In this document: piece after piece, positions 16,318 through 25,546 of the stretch
Layout of the letters: every line of letters starts with the position of its first letter
Position numbering within the stretch: the stretch's first letter is position 1
Origin: Phycisphaerales bacterium
GTDB taxonomy: Bacteria > Planctomycetota > Phycisphaerae > Sedimentisphaerales > Anaerobacaceae
Reading direction: 5' to 3'
Length of the DNA stretch: 57,208 nt
Assembly (NCBI GenBank): GCA_020343675.1
Contig: CP070806.1
Location: 1,965,672 to 2,022,879 of the forward strand
Translations under genes and position numbers: made by a program
The notes under the pieces: model-generated
Seen by the model: only the letters and a program-made list of their open reading frames with translations
What the model was told of the DNA's origin: nothing
Database searches by the model: none

Positions 16318-18291
16318 ATGCAAGATAAAAGTAATCCGCAGGCTATCTTGATAACAGTTCTGGGTGTGGTTCTGATCTGGCCCGGGGCGGTCGCGGCAGT
16401 TGAAGAGCAACCTTTGTCCGCCGGCGGTTCGTCGGGCGGGTATTTCAAGATTCAAGTGGTGGACGGCGCTACCGGCAGGGGGGTGCCTTTGGTCGAATTA
16501 CGAACCACCAATAACATACGGTACTATACCGACAGCAATGGAATCGTGGCATTTTACGAGCCGGGTCTGATGGGCCGGGAGGTCTTTTTCTTCGTCGAAA
16601 GTCATGGCTATGAATTTCCAAGGGATGGATTCGGCTATCGCGGAACGAGGCTCAAGACCATACGCGGCGGCAGTGCGGTTCTCAAAATCGACCGGTTCAA
16701 TATCGCTGAGCGGCTCTACCGGATCACGGGCCAGGGAATCTATTCCGACAGCATTCTATCGGGTCATTCGGCCCCGTTGGAGAATCCTGTCCTTAACGGC
16801 CAGGTCATGGGCCAGGATTCGGTCTATACGTGCATCTATCGCGGCCGGCTGTTCTGGCTGTGGGGCGATACGAACAGAGCCTCGTATCCGCTGGGCCACT
16901 TTGCCACGGCCGGCGCCTTTTCCGACTTGCCTGGGAAGGGGGGGCTGGACCCCGCCGTCGGCGTCGCTCTGGAATACTTTGTGGATGAGACTGGGTTCAG
17001 CAGACCGCTCTGCCGCTTGAAGGAGAAAGGCCTGGTCTGGCTTGACGGATTGCTGACCGTCAGGGACAACCAGGGCCGGCAGCGAATGGTCGCCGAGCAC
17101 GCCAGGATGAGAGACCTCGGGCACGCGTACGAACGGGGGCTCGTGGTCTTCAACGATGCAACCGAATCATTTGAACCTGTTGTTCGTTCGGGCCCGGATT
17201 TTCTGCCATATCATAACTGCGGCCACGCTCTGACCGTAGATATTGAAGGCGAGCGCTACCATTATTTTGCCACACAGTTCCCGCTGTCGGTTCGCATGCG
17301 CGTCAAGGCCGAGTGGAACCACATCATCGACCCGAACTGCTACGAAATCCTGACCGCTCTGTCTCGGCCCTCGTCTTCGCGTTGGGTCCGTGCCTCAGAG
17401 TTGATTGGCGCCGAGTTTCCTTCGATGCCCTCGCTGATCGAAGCGCTGGAGAAAGAGAAAGAAGACACGCACCTCTGCGATATAACCTCGAGCAGGAAGG
17501 TTACGCCTTATGGTGGAAGCGTTTACTACAACGCCTATCGCGCCAAATGGATAGCGATTTTTGTCGAGGCCGGCGGCCAGAGCTCTTACTTAGGCGAGCT
17601 CTGGTACGCCGAGGCCGATACGCCCGTGGGGCCCTGGGCCTACGCAAGGAAGATTGTCACGCACGATAAATACACCTTTTACAATCCCATGCACCATCCT
17701 TATTTCGACAAAGATGGCGGCCGCATCATCTTTTTCGAGGGCACTTATTCTAACTCATTCTCGGGTTCTGAGGAAAACCCGACACCGCGTTACGATTACA
17801 ATCAGATCATGTACCGCTTGAATCTCGATGACCCGCGTCTTACCCTGCCGGCGGCGGTCTATCACGTGAGCGACGAGAATGGGCGGAAGGACTACCTGCT
17901 TGCCGACGCGGTGGAAAGGGCCGAAAAGTGGGACCTTGTCGAATCCATACCGTTTTGCGCTGTCGAGCCTGGCAGGGCGGGCGACAGTCTTGTCCCCATC
18001 TACGCTCAGAGAATCGCCGGCGGGACCAAACTTATTTTAGAACGTCCTGACCAGTCTGCGAGGCCGCTTTTCCATGCCTTGCCGCCGTCTGATTCAGCGA
18101 ACGACAATTCATGTGTGGTGTCTCTTTATGAATATCACCACGCACAGACGCAGCAGCGCCTCTATTCGACCGATCCACAGTTGCCCCAACAGGGCTGGGT
18201 CCGCTCGGAGAATCCACTGTGCCGCCTCTGGCAAGCTCCGCCCGGCCCACTCCTTCTGGACCCGAAGGCCAAGCCGACTCCTGGACGCTGA
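16318..18291 (+). CDS. Large exported protein with propeller-like core, unknown function
   Basis: About 657 residues. A signal peptide (ILITVLGVVLIWPGAVAA) precedes a short beta domain resembling carboxypeptidase-regulatory or Cna-B folds (KIQVVDGATGRGVPLVELRT, YYTDSNGIVAFYEPG). A long central region has recurrent strands such as RGRLFWLWGDTNRASYP and VEAGGQSSYLGELWYAEADTP, which recalls five-bladed GH43/DUF4185-like propellers. The C-terminal ~60 residues (VVSLYEYHHAQTQQRLYST, then GWVR) resemble small repeats found on exported proteins of several phyla. I do not recognise a characterised family, so hydrolase activity is only a possibility. The ATG at 16318 is preferred because GGGGAG lies ~9 bases upstream but abuts the ATG at 16309. 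It converges on the BlaR1-like gene with a 13-bp gap. Confidence 0.75.
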   Translation: MQDKSNPQAILITVLGVVLIWPGAVAAVEEQPLSAGGSSGGYFKIQVVDGATGRGVPLVELRTTNNIRYYTDSNGIVAFYEPGLMGREVFFFVESHGYEFPRDGFGYRGTRLKTIRGGSAVLKIDRFNIAERLYRITGQGIYSDSILSGHSAPLENPVLNGQVMGQDSVYTCIYRGRLFWLWGDTNRASYPLGHFATAGAFSDLPGKGGLDPAVGVALEYFVDETGFSRPLCRLKEKGLVWLDGLLTVRDNQGRQRMVAEHARMRDLGHAYERGLVVFNDATESFEPVVRSGPDFLPYHNCGHALTVDIEGERYHYFATQFPLSVRMRVKAEWNHIIDPNCYEILTALSRPSSSRWVRASELIGAEFPSMPSLIEALEKEKEDTHLCDITSSRKVTPYGGSVYYNAYRAKWIAIFVEAGGQSSYLGELWYAEADTPVGPWAYARKIVTHDKYTFYNPMHHPYFDKDGGRIIFFEGTYSNSFSGSEENPTPRYDYNQIMYRLNLDDPRLTLPAAVYHVSDENGRKDYLLADAVERAEKWDLVESIPFCAVEPGRAGDSLVPIYAQRIAGGTKLILERPDQSARPLFHALPPSDSANDNSCVVSLYEYHHAQTQQRLYSTDPQLPQQGWVRSENPLCRLWQAPPGPLLLDPKAKPTPGR

Positions 18292-18304
18292 AGTGGATCA
18301 TTTG

Positions 18305-21300
18305 CTACCTGCCCGCGGCAGCGACAGCCGTCGGCAGAAAGTTTTCCATAAGCCACATTTCGGAGACGTATCCGCCGCTATGGAAAGCGATGCGTTGTCC
18401 ATCCGGATGAATCCGGGGCGCCATAATCATCTCTTTCCATTCAAAGAGTTTCTCAGGCTCACCTCCTTCGGCTGAGACACGCCAAAGCTCATTGACATTT
18501 CTGGTAAAAAATACATCGCGACCATCACTTGACCAGACCGGAAAAAATCCCAGGTCTTCAACTAATGTCCGGGATTCGCCAGTTTCTATAGAGATGATCT
18601 TAAGAACAAAGAATCTGTTCACATCTTCCCGAATAGAATAGGCTACTTCCTTTCCACCGGGTGAAAGCGACCAGAAGGCAACTTGAGCACCTTCGGACTG
18701 AAAGATTTCCTTCTGAAAGACTTCCTTTTCATTACCGGTTTCCATATCTCTTGTAATTAGACGCGACGCTTGGCCGAGACCCCCTATACGGTAAACAAGC
18801 GTCCTTCCATCAGTGGATAGTTCGGCGTGTCTGAGATTTCTTTCTTCTTTCTGCACCAAAGCCGTATGCTCGCCGGTCTGAATATCAAGCTTGTAAATAA
18901 CTGACGGTGAATCCATACTCCTGAAAAAAGTGATTAAAAGATGCCGGCTGTCGGGGCACCAACGAAGCCGCTCAAAGCGTGGCAGATCAGGTTTGAGTTC
19001 ACGCTCCTGGCCCGTAGCCAGCGTCCGTATACGGATAACCTGGGGCTTGGTACGGTCCGGCTGTGACAAATAAGCGAGATAACGCCCGTCCGGTGAGAAG
19101 TCGGGGCAGAAGTCCTTACCGACAAGACGCAAAGGTGCCGGTTGCGATAAGACCTGATCCGTATTCTTATCGAGCTTAGCAGTATAGATATTCCATGCCT
19201 CGTGGCTAAATGCGTAATAAAACGCTCCACTCTGCGTGAATCCAATCGGCCCTACGTCACCAATTCCGGCCTTGATAATCTCGGGCAGGCCGACCGGTCT
19301 ACCATCTGCAACTCGCTGAAGCCATCCATCCCAGGTTCCGTTACGGTCACTGGTAAAGAAAATATGTTGCCCGTCCGGGGTCCATGCGAGCAGCTTATCG
19401 CCGGCTGAATGCCTCACTAATGGTGTTTCCTGATTCTGCTCAAGGTCATAAATAAAAATATCCGGATTTGAGGACTTTTGTTCTACATAGCTGTAGGCAA
19501 TATAGCGTCCGTCGGGTGAAACATCGACTTTGGATACCCGGTCTTTCTCGAATTTCTTGATAACCTCCATGGTCCCATCATATGAAGATACCCTCACAAG
19601 TTGCATCGGCCTTCTTGCAAGCCTCCCGAAAATATACTTTCCATCTGGAGACCAAGCATCGGCAAAGAAGTACCCTGCTATTTTTTCAGCCGTCAGAAGA
19701 GTCTTTAGACCCGAACCATCAAATCCAATGACCCTAAGGTCAAAGTCTTCTACCTCTGGATTAAAATGAAGAAAAGCCACCTTTTTGCTGTCAGGGGATA
19801 TGTGCGACTCATAGACAAACCAATTGGGATCCCTATTCTTAATTAGCATTCGCTCCTTTCCTGTAGCAAGTTCACGAATCACAAGGTTATCCGTACCGGT
19901 CTCACGATCACGATCCACGACTGACATGTACTTCCCATCGAACGAAGGGCTACTGTGACGACTTCCGCGTCCTTTGACCTCGATCTGCCGCAGTGTCGGT
20001 GTCGGCTCAGGCTTTGGGATCGGCGCTCCCGGCAGGAAATTCTCCATTACCCACACCTCGTACATATAGCCGCGCGTGACAAAGGCGATATGCTGCCCGT
20101 CCGGATGAACCCGCAGGTCTCTAAAACTCTCTTTCCATTCCCAGACCTTTTGTGGTTCTCCACCTTCTGCAGAAATTCGCCACAGCTCGTCACGCAGGAA
20201 GAAGAGAATATTCTGGCCATCGGCAGTCCAGGCGACGCGGAAACGAAGATCCTCCGCTAACTTCTTGCGCAGCAGTTCCTTCGGTTTTCCGCCAGTGGTC
20301 GGAACCGTGTTCAAGCTACGGCTGGCGTTTGACTGGAGCACGAAGGCAAGCTGCTTTCCATCGGGCGATACGTCCCAACGTGAGTAAGGGGCCGTCCCAT
20401 ACACAACGCGAACGAGTTGCTTTTCGCGACCGGTTTGTAGGTCCCTGACCATCAGCCTGGACCTCGTGGCCCCGGTCGGGCGGTCACAGTCTGAATAAAA
20501 GAGCGTTTTTCCGTCCGGAGAGAGTGCAGCATGCAATATGTTACTGGTCTTGGTCCGCAAGAGCACAGTTCGCTCGCCGGTCAGAACGTCAATCTTGTAG
20601 ACGATGTCCCGTAGCTTCTGTACAAAGTCCGTCACAAGAATAGACCGGCCGTCGGGAGACCATCGAAGCCAACGAAAGTGCGGTAGCTCTGCATCCAACT
20701 GGCGCTCCTGGCCCGTTTCCATCGAGCGGATGTGGATAATTTGGGACTTCTCGCCAACCGGCCGCGTACAATAGGCAAGATACTTCCCATCAGGTGACCA
20801 GTCGGGAAGTCCCTCGTTGCCTGTGTGCCGTACGGCCCTGGGTGGCGACAGAACTTTGCCCGTCTCTGGGTCGAGCTTGACGACGTAGACATTCCAGGTC
20901 TCGTCTGTAAGCCCATAGTAGTAAGAGCCGTCCGGTGCGAATCCGAGAGGCTCGATATTTCCTATCTGTGACTTGACCCGTTCCGGTAGGCCCTCCGGCC
21001 TACCGTCAACAACGCGCAGAGACCAAGCATCACGGGTTCCCGTCCGATCACTTGCAAAAACGATGTGCCTGCCATCCGGAGTCCAGCCCATCAGCATGTC
21101 ATTTGCAGCGTGGCTAACCAGACAAACCTCGTGCTTTTGGTCAAGGGCCGACACAAATATGTCGAATTTCGGCGAGCCCTTCTCTTGCGGCGCTTCGTAA
21201 GCAAGGTACCGTCTATCGGGTGAAAGGTTGAACTTTGCCGTTCGATCTCCCCTGAAGGACTCCGGGGCGAACAGGTTGACCTCTTGGCCGAGTGTCGTAG

Positions 21301-22942
21301 CTGTTCGCATGGAACCGTCCGCGGTGGAGACCCAGATTATTTGGGTGAGTTCGCCTTTTCTGGAGAAGGCCCCGAGAATCTCGGTCTTGTCTGATGACCA
21401 CCCGATAGGCAAGAATGCGTAGCTGTCCTTCTTCTCAAAGCGATGAAGAACCTGAGGGTCAGAGCCGTCGATCCCGATGAGGCAAAGGTCGAAGGCGTCC
21501 CTATTCGAGTTGTACCAAACGTATGCGACCTTTGTGCTTTCAGGAGATATCAGCGACCAGAAGGCAAAATCGGTAGAATCATCCCACGCACCTTTCTTAT
21601 TAGTGACCTCGCGCTCGTCCCCCGTTGTAAGCTCGTGGACAGCAAGATTACCGGTAGACCAATCAACACCGCATATATACCTGCCATCGAGTGATGGTGG
21701 GCTAATGGGCCAGTTCAGTTTCTTCAGTGTCACCCGCCGGAGAACAGTTTCCGGCGAATGTTTCGCGGTTGAACTCGCCAAGCCTTTACCGCCCAATGCA
21801 TCAGGCAGTGAGATACAGGCCAGGATGACAATCAAGATCACGGCCAGAGGTGACCACTGATATGAGTTCTTTTTGAATTTCGCAATCATTCTAATCCTCC
21901 TTTCGAGTTGCGATTTATCCTCCAATATGCCGGCTATAGAGGGCACGTAGCTGACCTGAGAAAATCGCTCAAACGTGTTTACGATGGTTTGGCCGTATTT
22001 CGGAGGCTCATCCGTGTGCAGGGTCGAGAGCACTAATGCGTCGCAGGCAAGTTCTTGGTCTGCCCGCATGCGGCGAAACGCAAACCACATCAACGGATTG
22101 AACCAGTGCATCACCTGAAGCAGAGACACCAGCCAGCCCAAATAGATGTCCCGCCGCTTCAGATGGGCCAGCTCGTGAAGGAAAACGTGCTGCAGCTCAT
22201 CGAGATCGAGGGCTTCGATGAGTCCTTGCGGCAGTAATAGTCGCGGCCGAACATAGCCGAACAGGGCCGGGCTCTTGACCCGGTCGGTCACGACCACGCC
22301 CACGATGGTCTGGACGCCCATTTGCATCTTGCAGTCTTCCAGAAGGTCCAGAATCTGCTGGTCAGTCACCGGCCGTTCGCGCTTTATCGTTCTCCAGAGG
22401 GCGAAGTTCTTCACCGCAATGTAGCCGCCGAGTGCCACAGCACCAATCAGCCAGGCCACCGGCAGAAGCCTGACAGGCCTGATGGAAATGGCGCGGGGGG
22501 AACCGCTCTTGTCCGGCGCGGCCCCCACTGGCTCGACAAGCGCCGGTGTTGACGCCGGCTTGGACTCGGATTCGGGCGTCGCCGGCTCCGGCTGCCCGGT
22601 CGGGAGTGCCTGAACTGGCGTGATATCTTGAGTACTCACAGAGTCCGCGGTTGCCTTGACTTGCGTGCCGCCGGCCTTGTCGTCTTGTGAGACCACCGCT
22701 GTGCGTCCCGGCGACGGGGTCTGTGGGACAAGATTGAAAATGCTGATCCTGCTCTGCGGCGCCCAGGGCATCGCCAGGCGAACCAACAGAAGAATCCAGA
22801 GCCAATAGTGCCAGCGAACCGGCAGCCTCTCTCGAAAGACGAGTCGAATCAACAAAATAAGACAAGCCAGAAGGCTTCCCTGAAGAGAGGCTTTCGCGAG
22901 CCATTGAAGGAACGGTGGTAATTGTATGCTTAAGGCTTCCAT
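18305..22942 (-). CDS. BlaR1/MecR1-like M56 metallopeptidase sensor with two TolB-like propellers
   Basis: The 1545-residue protein has an N-terminal membrane part with segments near 19-36, 46-60, 158-178 and 363-380. The M56 zinc-protease domain lies between: HELAH (256-260), third ligand Glu in DQELACD (~297), and the conserved SPALFGYVRPRLLLP. After the last helix come two long beta-propeller arrays (~395-965 and ~980-1535) with blades marked by SPDGRYLAY, TPDGRHIVF and similar. Both arrays end in near-identical blocks (DELWRISAEGGEPQKVWEW and NELWRVSAEGGEPEKLFEW), each followed by MENFLP. In BlaR1 the outer domain is a penicillin-binding sensor; here propellers replace it, so the signal is unlikely to be a beta-lactam. 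Its start lies 15 bp after the BlaI-like gene. Confidence 0.87.
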   Translation of the reverse strand: MEALSIQLPPFLQWLAKASLQGSLLACLILLIRLVFRERLPVRWHYWLWILLLVRLAMPWAPQSRISIFNLVPQTPSPGRTAVVSQDDKAGGTQVKATADSVSTQDITPVQALPTGQPEPATPESESKPASTPALVEPVGAAPDKSGSPRAISIRPVRLLPVAWLIGAVALGGYIAVKNFALWRTIKRERPVTDQQILDLLEDCKMQMGVQTIVGVVVTDRVKSPALFGYVRPRLLLPQGLIEALDLDELQHVFLHELAHLKRRDIYLGWLVSLLQVMHWFNPLMWFAFRRMRADQELACDALVLSTLHTDEPPKYGQTIVNTFERFSQVSYVPSIAGILEDKSQLERRIRMIAKFKKNSYQWSPLAVILIVILACISLPDALGGKGLASSTAKHSPETVLRRVTLKKLNWPISPPSLDGRYICGVDWSTGNLAVHELTTGDEREVTNKKGAWDDSTDFAFWSLISPESTKVAYVWYNSNRDAFDLCLIGIDGSDPQVLHRFEKKDSYAFLPIGWSSDKTEILGAFSRKGELTQIIWVSTADGSMRTATTLGQEVNLFAPESFRGDRTAKFNLSPDRRYLAYEAPQEKGSPKFDIFVSALDQKHEVCLVSHAANDMLMGWTPDGRHIVFASDRTGTRDAWSLRVVDGRPEGLPERVKSQIGNIEPLGFAPDGSYYYGLTDETWNVYVVKLDPETGKVLSPPRAVRHTGNEGLPDWSPDGKYLAYCTRPVGEKSQIIHIRSMETGQERQLDAELPHFRWLRWSPDGRSILVTDFVQKLRDIVYKIDVLTGERTVLLRTKTSNILHAALSPDGKTLFYSDCDRPTGATRSRLMVRDLQTGREKQLVRVVYGTAPYSRWDVSPDGKQLAFVLQSNASRSLNTVPTTGGKPKELLRKKLAEDLRFRVAWTADGQNILFFLRDELWRISAEGGEPQKVWEWKESFRDLRVHPDGQHIAFVTRGYMYEVWVMENFLPGAPIPKPEPTPTLRQIEVKGRGSRHSSPSFDGKYMSVVDRDRETGTDNLVIRELATGKERMLIKNRDPNWFVYESHISPDSKKVAFLHFNPEVEDFDLRVIGFDGSGLKTLLTAEKIAGYFFADAWSPDGKYIFGRLARRPMQLVRVSSYDGTMEVIKKFEKDRVSKVDVSPDGRYIAYSYVEQKSSNPDIFIYDLEQNQETPLVRHSAGDKLLAWTPDGQHIFFTSDRNGTWDGWLQRVADGRPVGLPEIIKAGIGDVGPIGFTQSGAFYYAFSHEAWNIYTAKLDKNTDQVLSQPAPLRLVGKDFCPDFSPDGRYLAYLSQPDRTKPQVIRIRTLATGQERELKPDLPRFERLRWCPDSRHLLITFFRSMDSPSVIYKLDIQTGEHTALVQKEERNLRHAELSTDGRTLVYRIGGLGQASRLITRDMETGNEKEVFQKEIFQSEGAQVAFWSLSPGGKEVAYSIREDVNRFFVLKIISIETGESRTLVEDLGFFPVWSSDGRDVFFTRNVNELWRVSAEGGEPEKLFEWKEMIMAPRIHPDGQRIAFHSGGYVSEMWLMENFLPTAVAAAGR

Positions 22943-22957
22943 TCTTGAGCCCTTTCC

Positions 22958-23368
22958 TTATTGCGAACGTGTTCTTCGCTTCTTGTCTTCTGGGCGGGTG
23001 GCGCTTCCATCCAGGATCTGCCTGATGCGGGCGATCTTCTCCGGCGACAATTGTTCTTCTTCGACGAAGGCGGCAAGCATCGGTTCGATGGAGCCGCCGT
23101 GGAACCGTCTGAGAAACGACCGGGTCTCTTCCCGGAGGCACTCGGTCTTTGTGACCAGCGGGAAATAATCGTACTGCCGGCTCTTTTTGCCAAAACCCAG
23201 CGCTTTCTTGCGCACGAGGCGATTGATGAGCGTGCGGATCGTCTCCCGCTTCCAGGATGTCTTGCCGGTCAGCTCCTCGACAATGTCGTTGGCCGTCATC
23301 GGCGAGGTCTTCCAAAGGACCTGCATGACCTCCCACTCGGCTTCTGAGATTCTTGGTGTCTTTTTCAT
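22958..23368 (-). CDS. BlaI/MecI-family transcriptional repressor
   Basis: The 136-residue winged-helix protein opens MKKTPRISEAEWEVMQVLW, then SPMTANDIVEELTGKTSWKRETIRTLINRLVRKKAL, the DNA-binding half of BlaI/MecI. The C-terminal half (ECLREETRSFLRRFHGGSIEPMLAAFVEEEQLS) is the dimerisation part. In the classical system BlaI dimers hold off transcription until the M56 partner is activated and BlaI is cleaved; the cleavage region is of normal length here. The start at 23368 has AAGGAG 6 bases upstream. Two matching operator dyads and a promoter lie directly before it, and the M56 gene follows 15 bp later, so the pair should be autoregulated. Confidence 0.93.
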   Translation of the reverse strand: MKKTPRISEAEWEVMQVLWKTSPMTANDIVEELTGKTSWKRETIRTLINRLVRKKALGFGKKSRQYDYFPLVTKTECLREETRSFLRRFHGGSIEPMLAAFVEEEQLSPEKIARIRQILDGSATRPEDKKRRTRSQ

Positions 23369-23392
23369 GTAAATCTCCTTAATCTCCACAAG

Positions 23393-23442
23393 TGTTACAT
23401 TAGTAACATTTGATATTGTTACACATGTAACATTTTAGTCAA
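23393..23442 (-). promoter_or_regulatory. blaI-like promoter with two 16-bp operator dyads
   Basis: TGTTACATTAGTAACA (23393-23408) and TGTTACACATGTAACA (23417-23432) are two dyads with the same half-site TGTTAC, 24 bp centre to centre. On the minus strand TTGACT (23442-23437) is a -35, and AACAAT about 16 bp on could be the -10, so the upstream dyad covers the promoter spacer. BlaI/MecI operators are known to be TACA/TGTA dyads. Confidence 0.75.
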
Positions 23443-23846
23443 GAGAAAAATTCAAAAAAATCAAAAAAACTTTCATTCGTTGGAAAAAGGGCGATTCCAG
23501 CTTGGATTCAATGATTTCCAGCACGTCGGCCGCTTGGTCTATTGTGCGGAGGCGTTTCGAAATGGGCAATGAGAGTATGAGGAACGCACTCCATCATTGT
23601 TGTTCCGTCCGCGGCCACGACGCACCGAGAGACGTTACTGGCATTGACCTGGTGCTCATTCGTGTTCATTTGCCCTGGGCATGGCAAGGCCGCGTGGCTC
23701 ATTTGAAGAAACAGAGCCAATCACCTGCCGCTCGAAGGCCGCTCAACAAATGTTTTTGACTGTTTCTTTTTCTTGTGACGGCGGTAGAATGAGTGCGGAC
23801 GGATGGGTTGGATGCGCGTATCGAGTCATGGGCGGGGAAGGTATGG

Positions 23847-24917
23847 ATGCCGAAGCGTATGGGTCAGAGCCAATTGAAGACGGCGGTGCTCGGTCTCAAC
23901 GAGCGGGGCCGGCATCTGCTCGAAGCGGCCGGGGCGGTCGATGGCCTGGAGATTCAGGCCGTTGCGGACAAGGACCAGAACCTCGCCGAGCAGACCGGCG
24001 AGGCGTGGCAATGTGCGTTTTACGATGACTACAGGCAGTTGATTATTCAGCACCAGCTCGACTGTCTGCTGGTGGCGGCGCCGATGCACAGTTGCGATGA
24101 GTACGTTCGCATGGCGATGAAGAAGAAGTTCAACGTGCTCAAACTGTCGCCGGCGGCGAGAGATTTCGAGGAGGCGGCGGAACTTGTCCGTTTGGCAGAA
24201 GAGCAAGAGATACAATTCGCCGTGGCGAATCCGAGCCGGTTCGCACCATGCTTCCGGGCGCTTCGGCGGGTCTTGGAAGAGGGCAAGGTCAGACAGCCCT
24301 TTATACTGACCGTGTTCCGCAACATCGGTCAGAGCGAGCGGCCCGGCTGGCAGGCGGATCCAAAGCTGGCCGGCGGCGGCGTGCTGCTGCACGATTGCTA
24401 CGATATCGTCGATCAGGCGGTGCTGAACTTCGGCGTGCCGCAACAGGTCTATTCACTGAGCACGAATCAGGCCCAGGACAAGCAGCAGCGGCTGTACCTG
24501 ACCGAAGATACGGCCATTGTCACGATGAAGTTCAGCGAAACGTTCATCGGCAACCTGATCGCTTCCAGGCGGCCGGGGGCCGGGCCGAGAGAAGAACGCC
24601 TGATGCTCTACGGCAAGAACACGGTACTGACGGTCGGCGATGCGAAGCTGACGCTCCGCGACGGACTCGGGCAGGTGAGCGAGCAGATCGAGTACGGTGA
24701 TGATGCGTCGGCGTGCATGAGCGAGCTGCTGAAAGACTTCGCGGCAAGCGTGTTATCGCCGGACAAGAACAAGCTGACCAGCGGCGGCCGGGAGAATTTG
24801 AAGAACATGGCGGTCGTTGAATCAGCGTATCTCTCGGCCCGCACGGGCTTTCCGGAGGAGCCGGCCAGGATTCTTCAGATGGCGTCGCTGGACGCTGGGG
24901 AGGCGGCGACCGTTTAG
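23847..24917 (+). CDS. Gfo/Idh/MocA family protein, cytoplasmic
   Basis: About 356 residues with a Rossmann N-terminal domain (KTAVLGLNERGRHLLEAAG, then VADKDQNLAEQTG), VAAPMHSCDEYVRMAM in the dinucleotide domain and LKLSPAARDFEEA where the family normally has EKP-like residues. The C-terminal domain follows GGGVLLHDCYDIVDQAV, like the conserved G-G-x-L-x-D-x-G/H helix. No signal peptide, unlike the other two copies in this window. The expected E/V-K-P appears as KLSP, so dehydrogenase activity is less certain. The start ATG at 23847 is chosen for GGGGAAG 6 bases upstream; an ATG at 23859 is also possible. The gap upstream to the blaI promoter (~400 bp) holds nothing else I can support. Confidence 0.78.
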   Translation: MPKRMGQSQLKTAVLGLNERGRHLLEAAGAVDGLEIQAVADKDQNLAEQTGEAWQCAFYDDYRQLIIQHQLDCLLVAAPMHSCDEYVRMAMKKKFNVLKLSPAARDFEEAAELVRLAEEQEIQFAVANPSRFAPCFRALRRVLEEGKVRQPFILTVFRNIGQSERPGWQADPKLAGGGVLLHDCYDIVDQAVLNFGVPQQVYSLSTNQAQDKQQRLYLTEDTAIVTMKFSETFIGNLIASRRPGAGPREERLMLYGKNTVLTVGDAKLTLRDGLGQVSEQIEYGDDASACMSELLKDFAASVLSPDKNKLTSGGRENLKNMAVVESAYLSARTGFPEEPARILQMASLDAGEAATV

Positions 24918-25027
24918 CCGGGCCCGAAATAGTGCAAAATAAGCGTTTGACAAAGTGGGTGGCCGGGCATAGCCTATGGTAATAGTGTGCTAATCGTATG
25001 ATGGTCCCGTGATTTGGAGATTTTGCC

Positions 25028-25456
25028 ATGGAAGACAGCAAGAAGAAACCGATTATGATCGCCGTTATCATCGTGTGCCTGGGGGTGGCCGGAGCGGTCA
25101 CGTTTCTCAGAAGCGGCGGATCCGAGGGAGGCATTGACAGCCTCTCGGATGACAAGATGACCTGGGTCAATTGCAATAATCCGCAGTGCAAAGCCGAGTA
25201 CGAGATGAGCGAGAAGCAGTACTTCAAAGGCATAGAAGAACGTATGAATCCGGCGGCGATGTTGTCCACACCCGCGCTGGTCTGCGAGAAGTGTGACGAA
25301 CCCAGCGTGTACAAGGCCTTCAAGTGCGGGAATCCGAGTTGCAGTGCCGTCTTCTTTGCGAACAGCGTACCGAACGACTTTGCCGACCGCTGTCCTGAAT
25401 GCAAGAGGAGCGAAACGGAGGAAATCAGAAAAGCAAGGAAAGCCGGCGGACCGTAA
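25028..25456 (+). CDS. Membrane-anchored double zinc-ribbon protein, unknown function
   Basis: The 142-residue protein has a single N-terminal membrane segment (PIMIAVIIVCLGVAGAVTF) and then four Cys pairs in alternating spacing: CNNPQC, CEKC, CGNPSC and CPEC. This makes two zinc ribbons in a part that should face outward, given the short charged N terminus (MEDSKKK). The NPQCKAEYEM and NPSCSAVFF lines look like an internal duplication. A good AT-rich start context is present, but the upstream -35 TTGACA (near 24948) has no clear -10 partner. No catalytic motif is visible. A scaffold, metal sensor or envelope-assembly part is possible, but I do not recognise the family. Confidence 0.75.
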   Translation: MEDSKKKPIMIAVIIVCLGVAGAVTFLRSGGSEGGIDSLSDDKMTWVNCNNPQCKAEYEMSEKQYFKGIEERMNPAAMLSTPALVCEKCDEPSVYKAFKCGNPSCSAVFFANSVPNDFADRCPECKRSETEEIRKARKAGGP

Positions 25457-25546
25457 GGCACTGGGGGCATGGCAGCTTGACTGCTGGTGTCGAATAAGGC
25501 TCAATCGGTTGCAACGCAGGTTCACAGCAGAGGGCTTTGCCCATAC

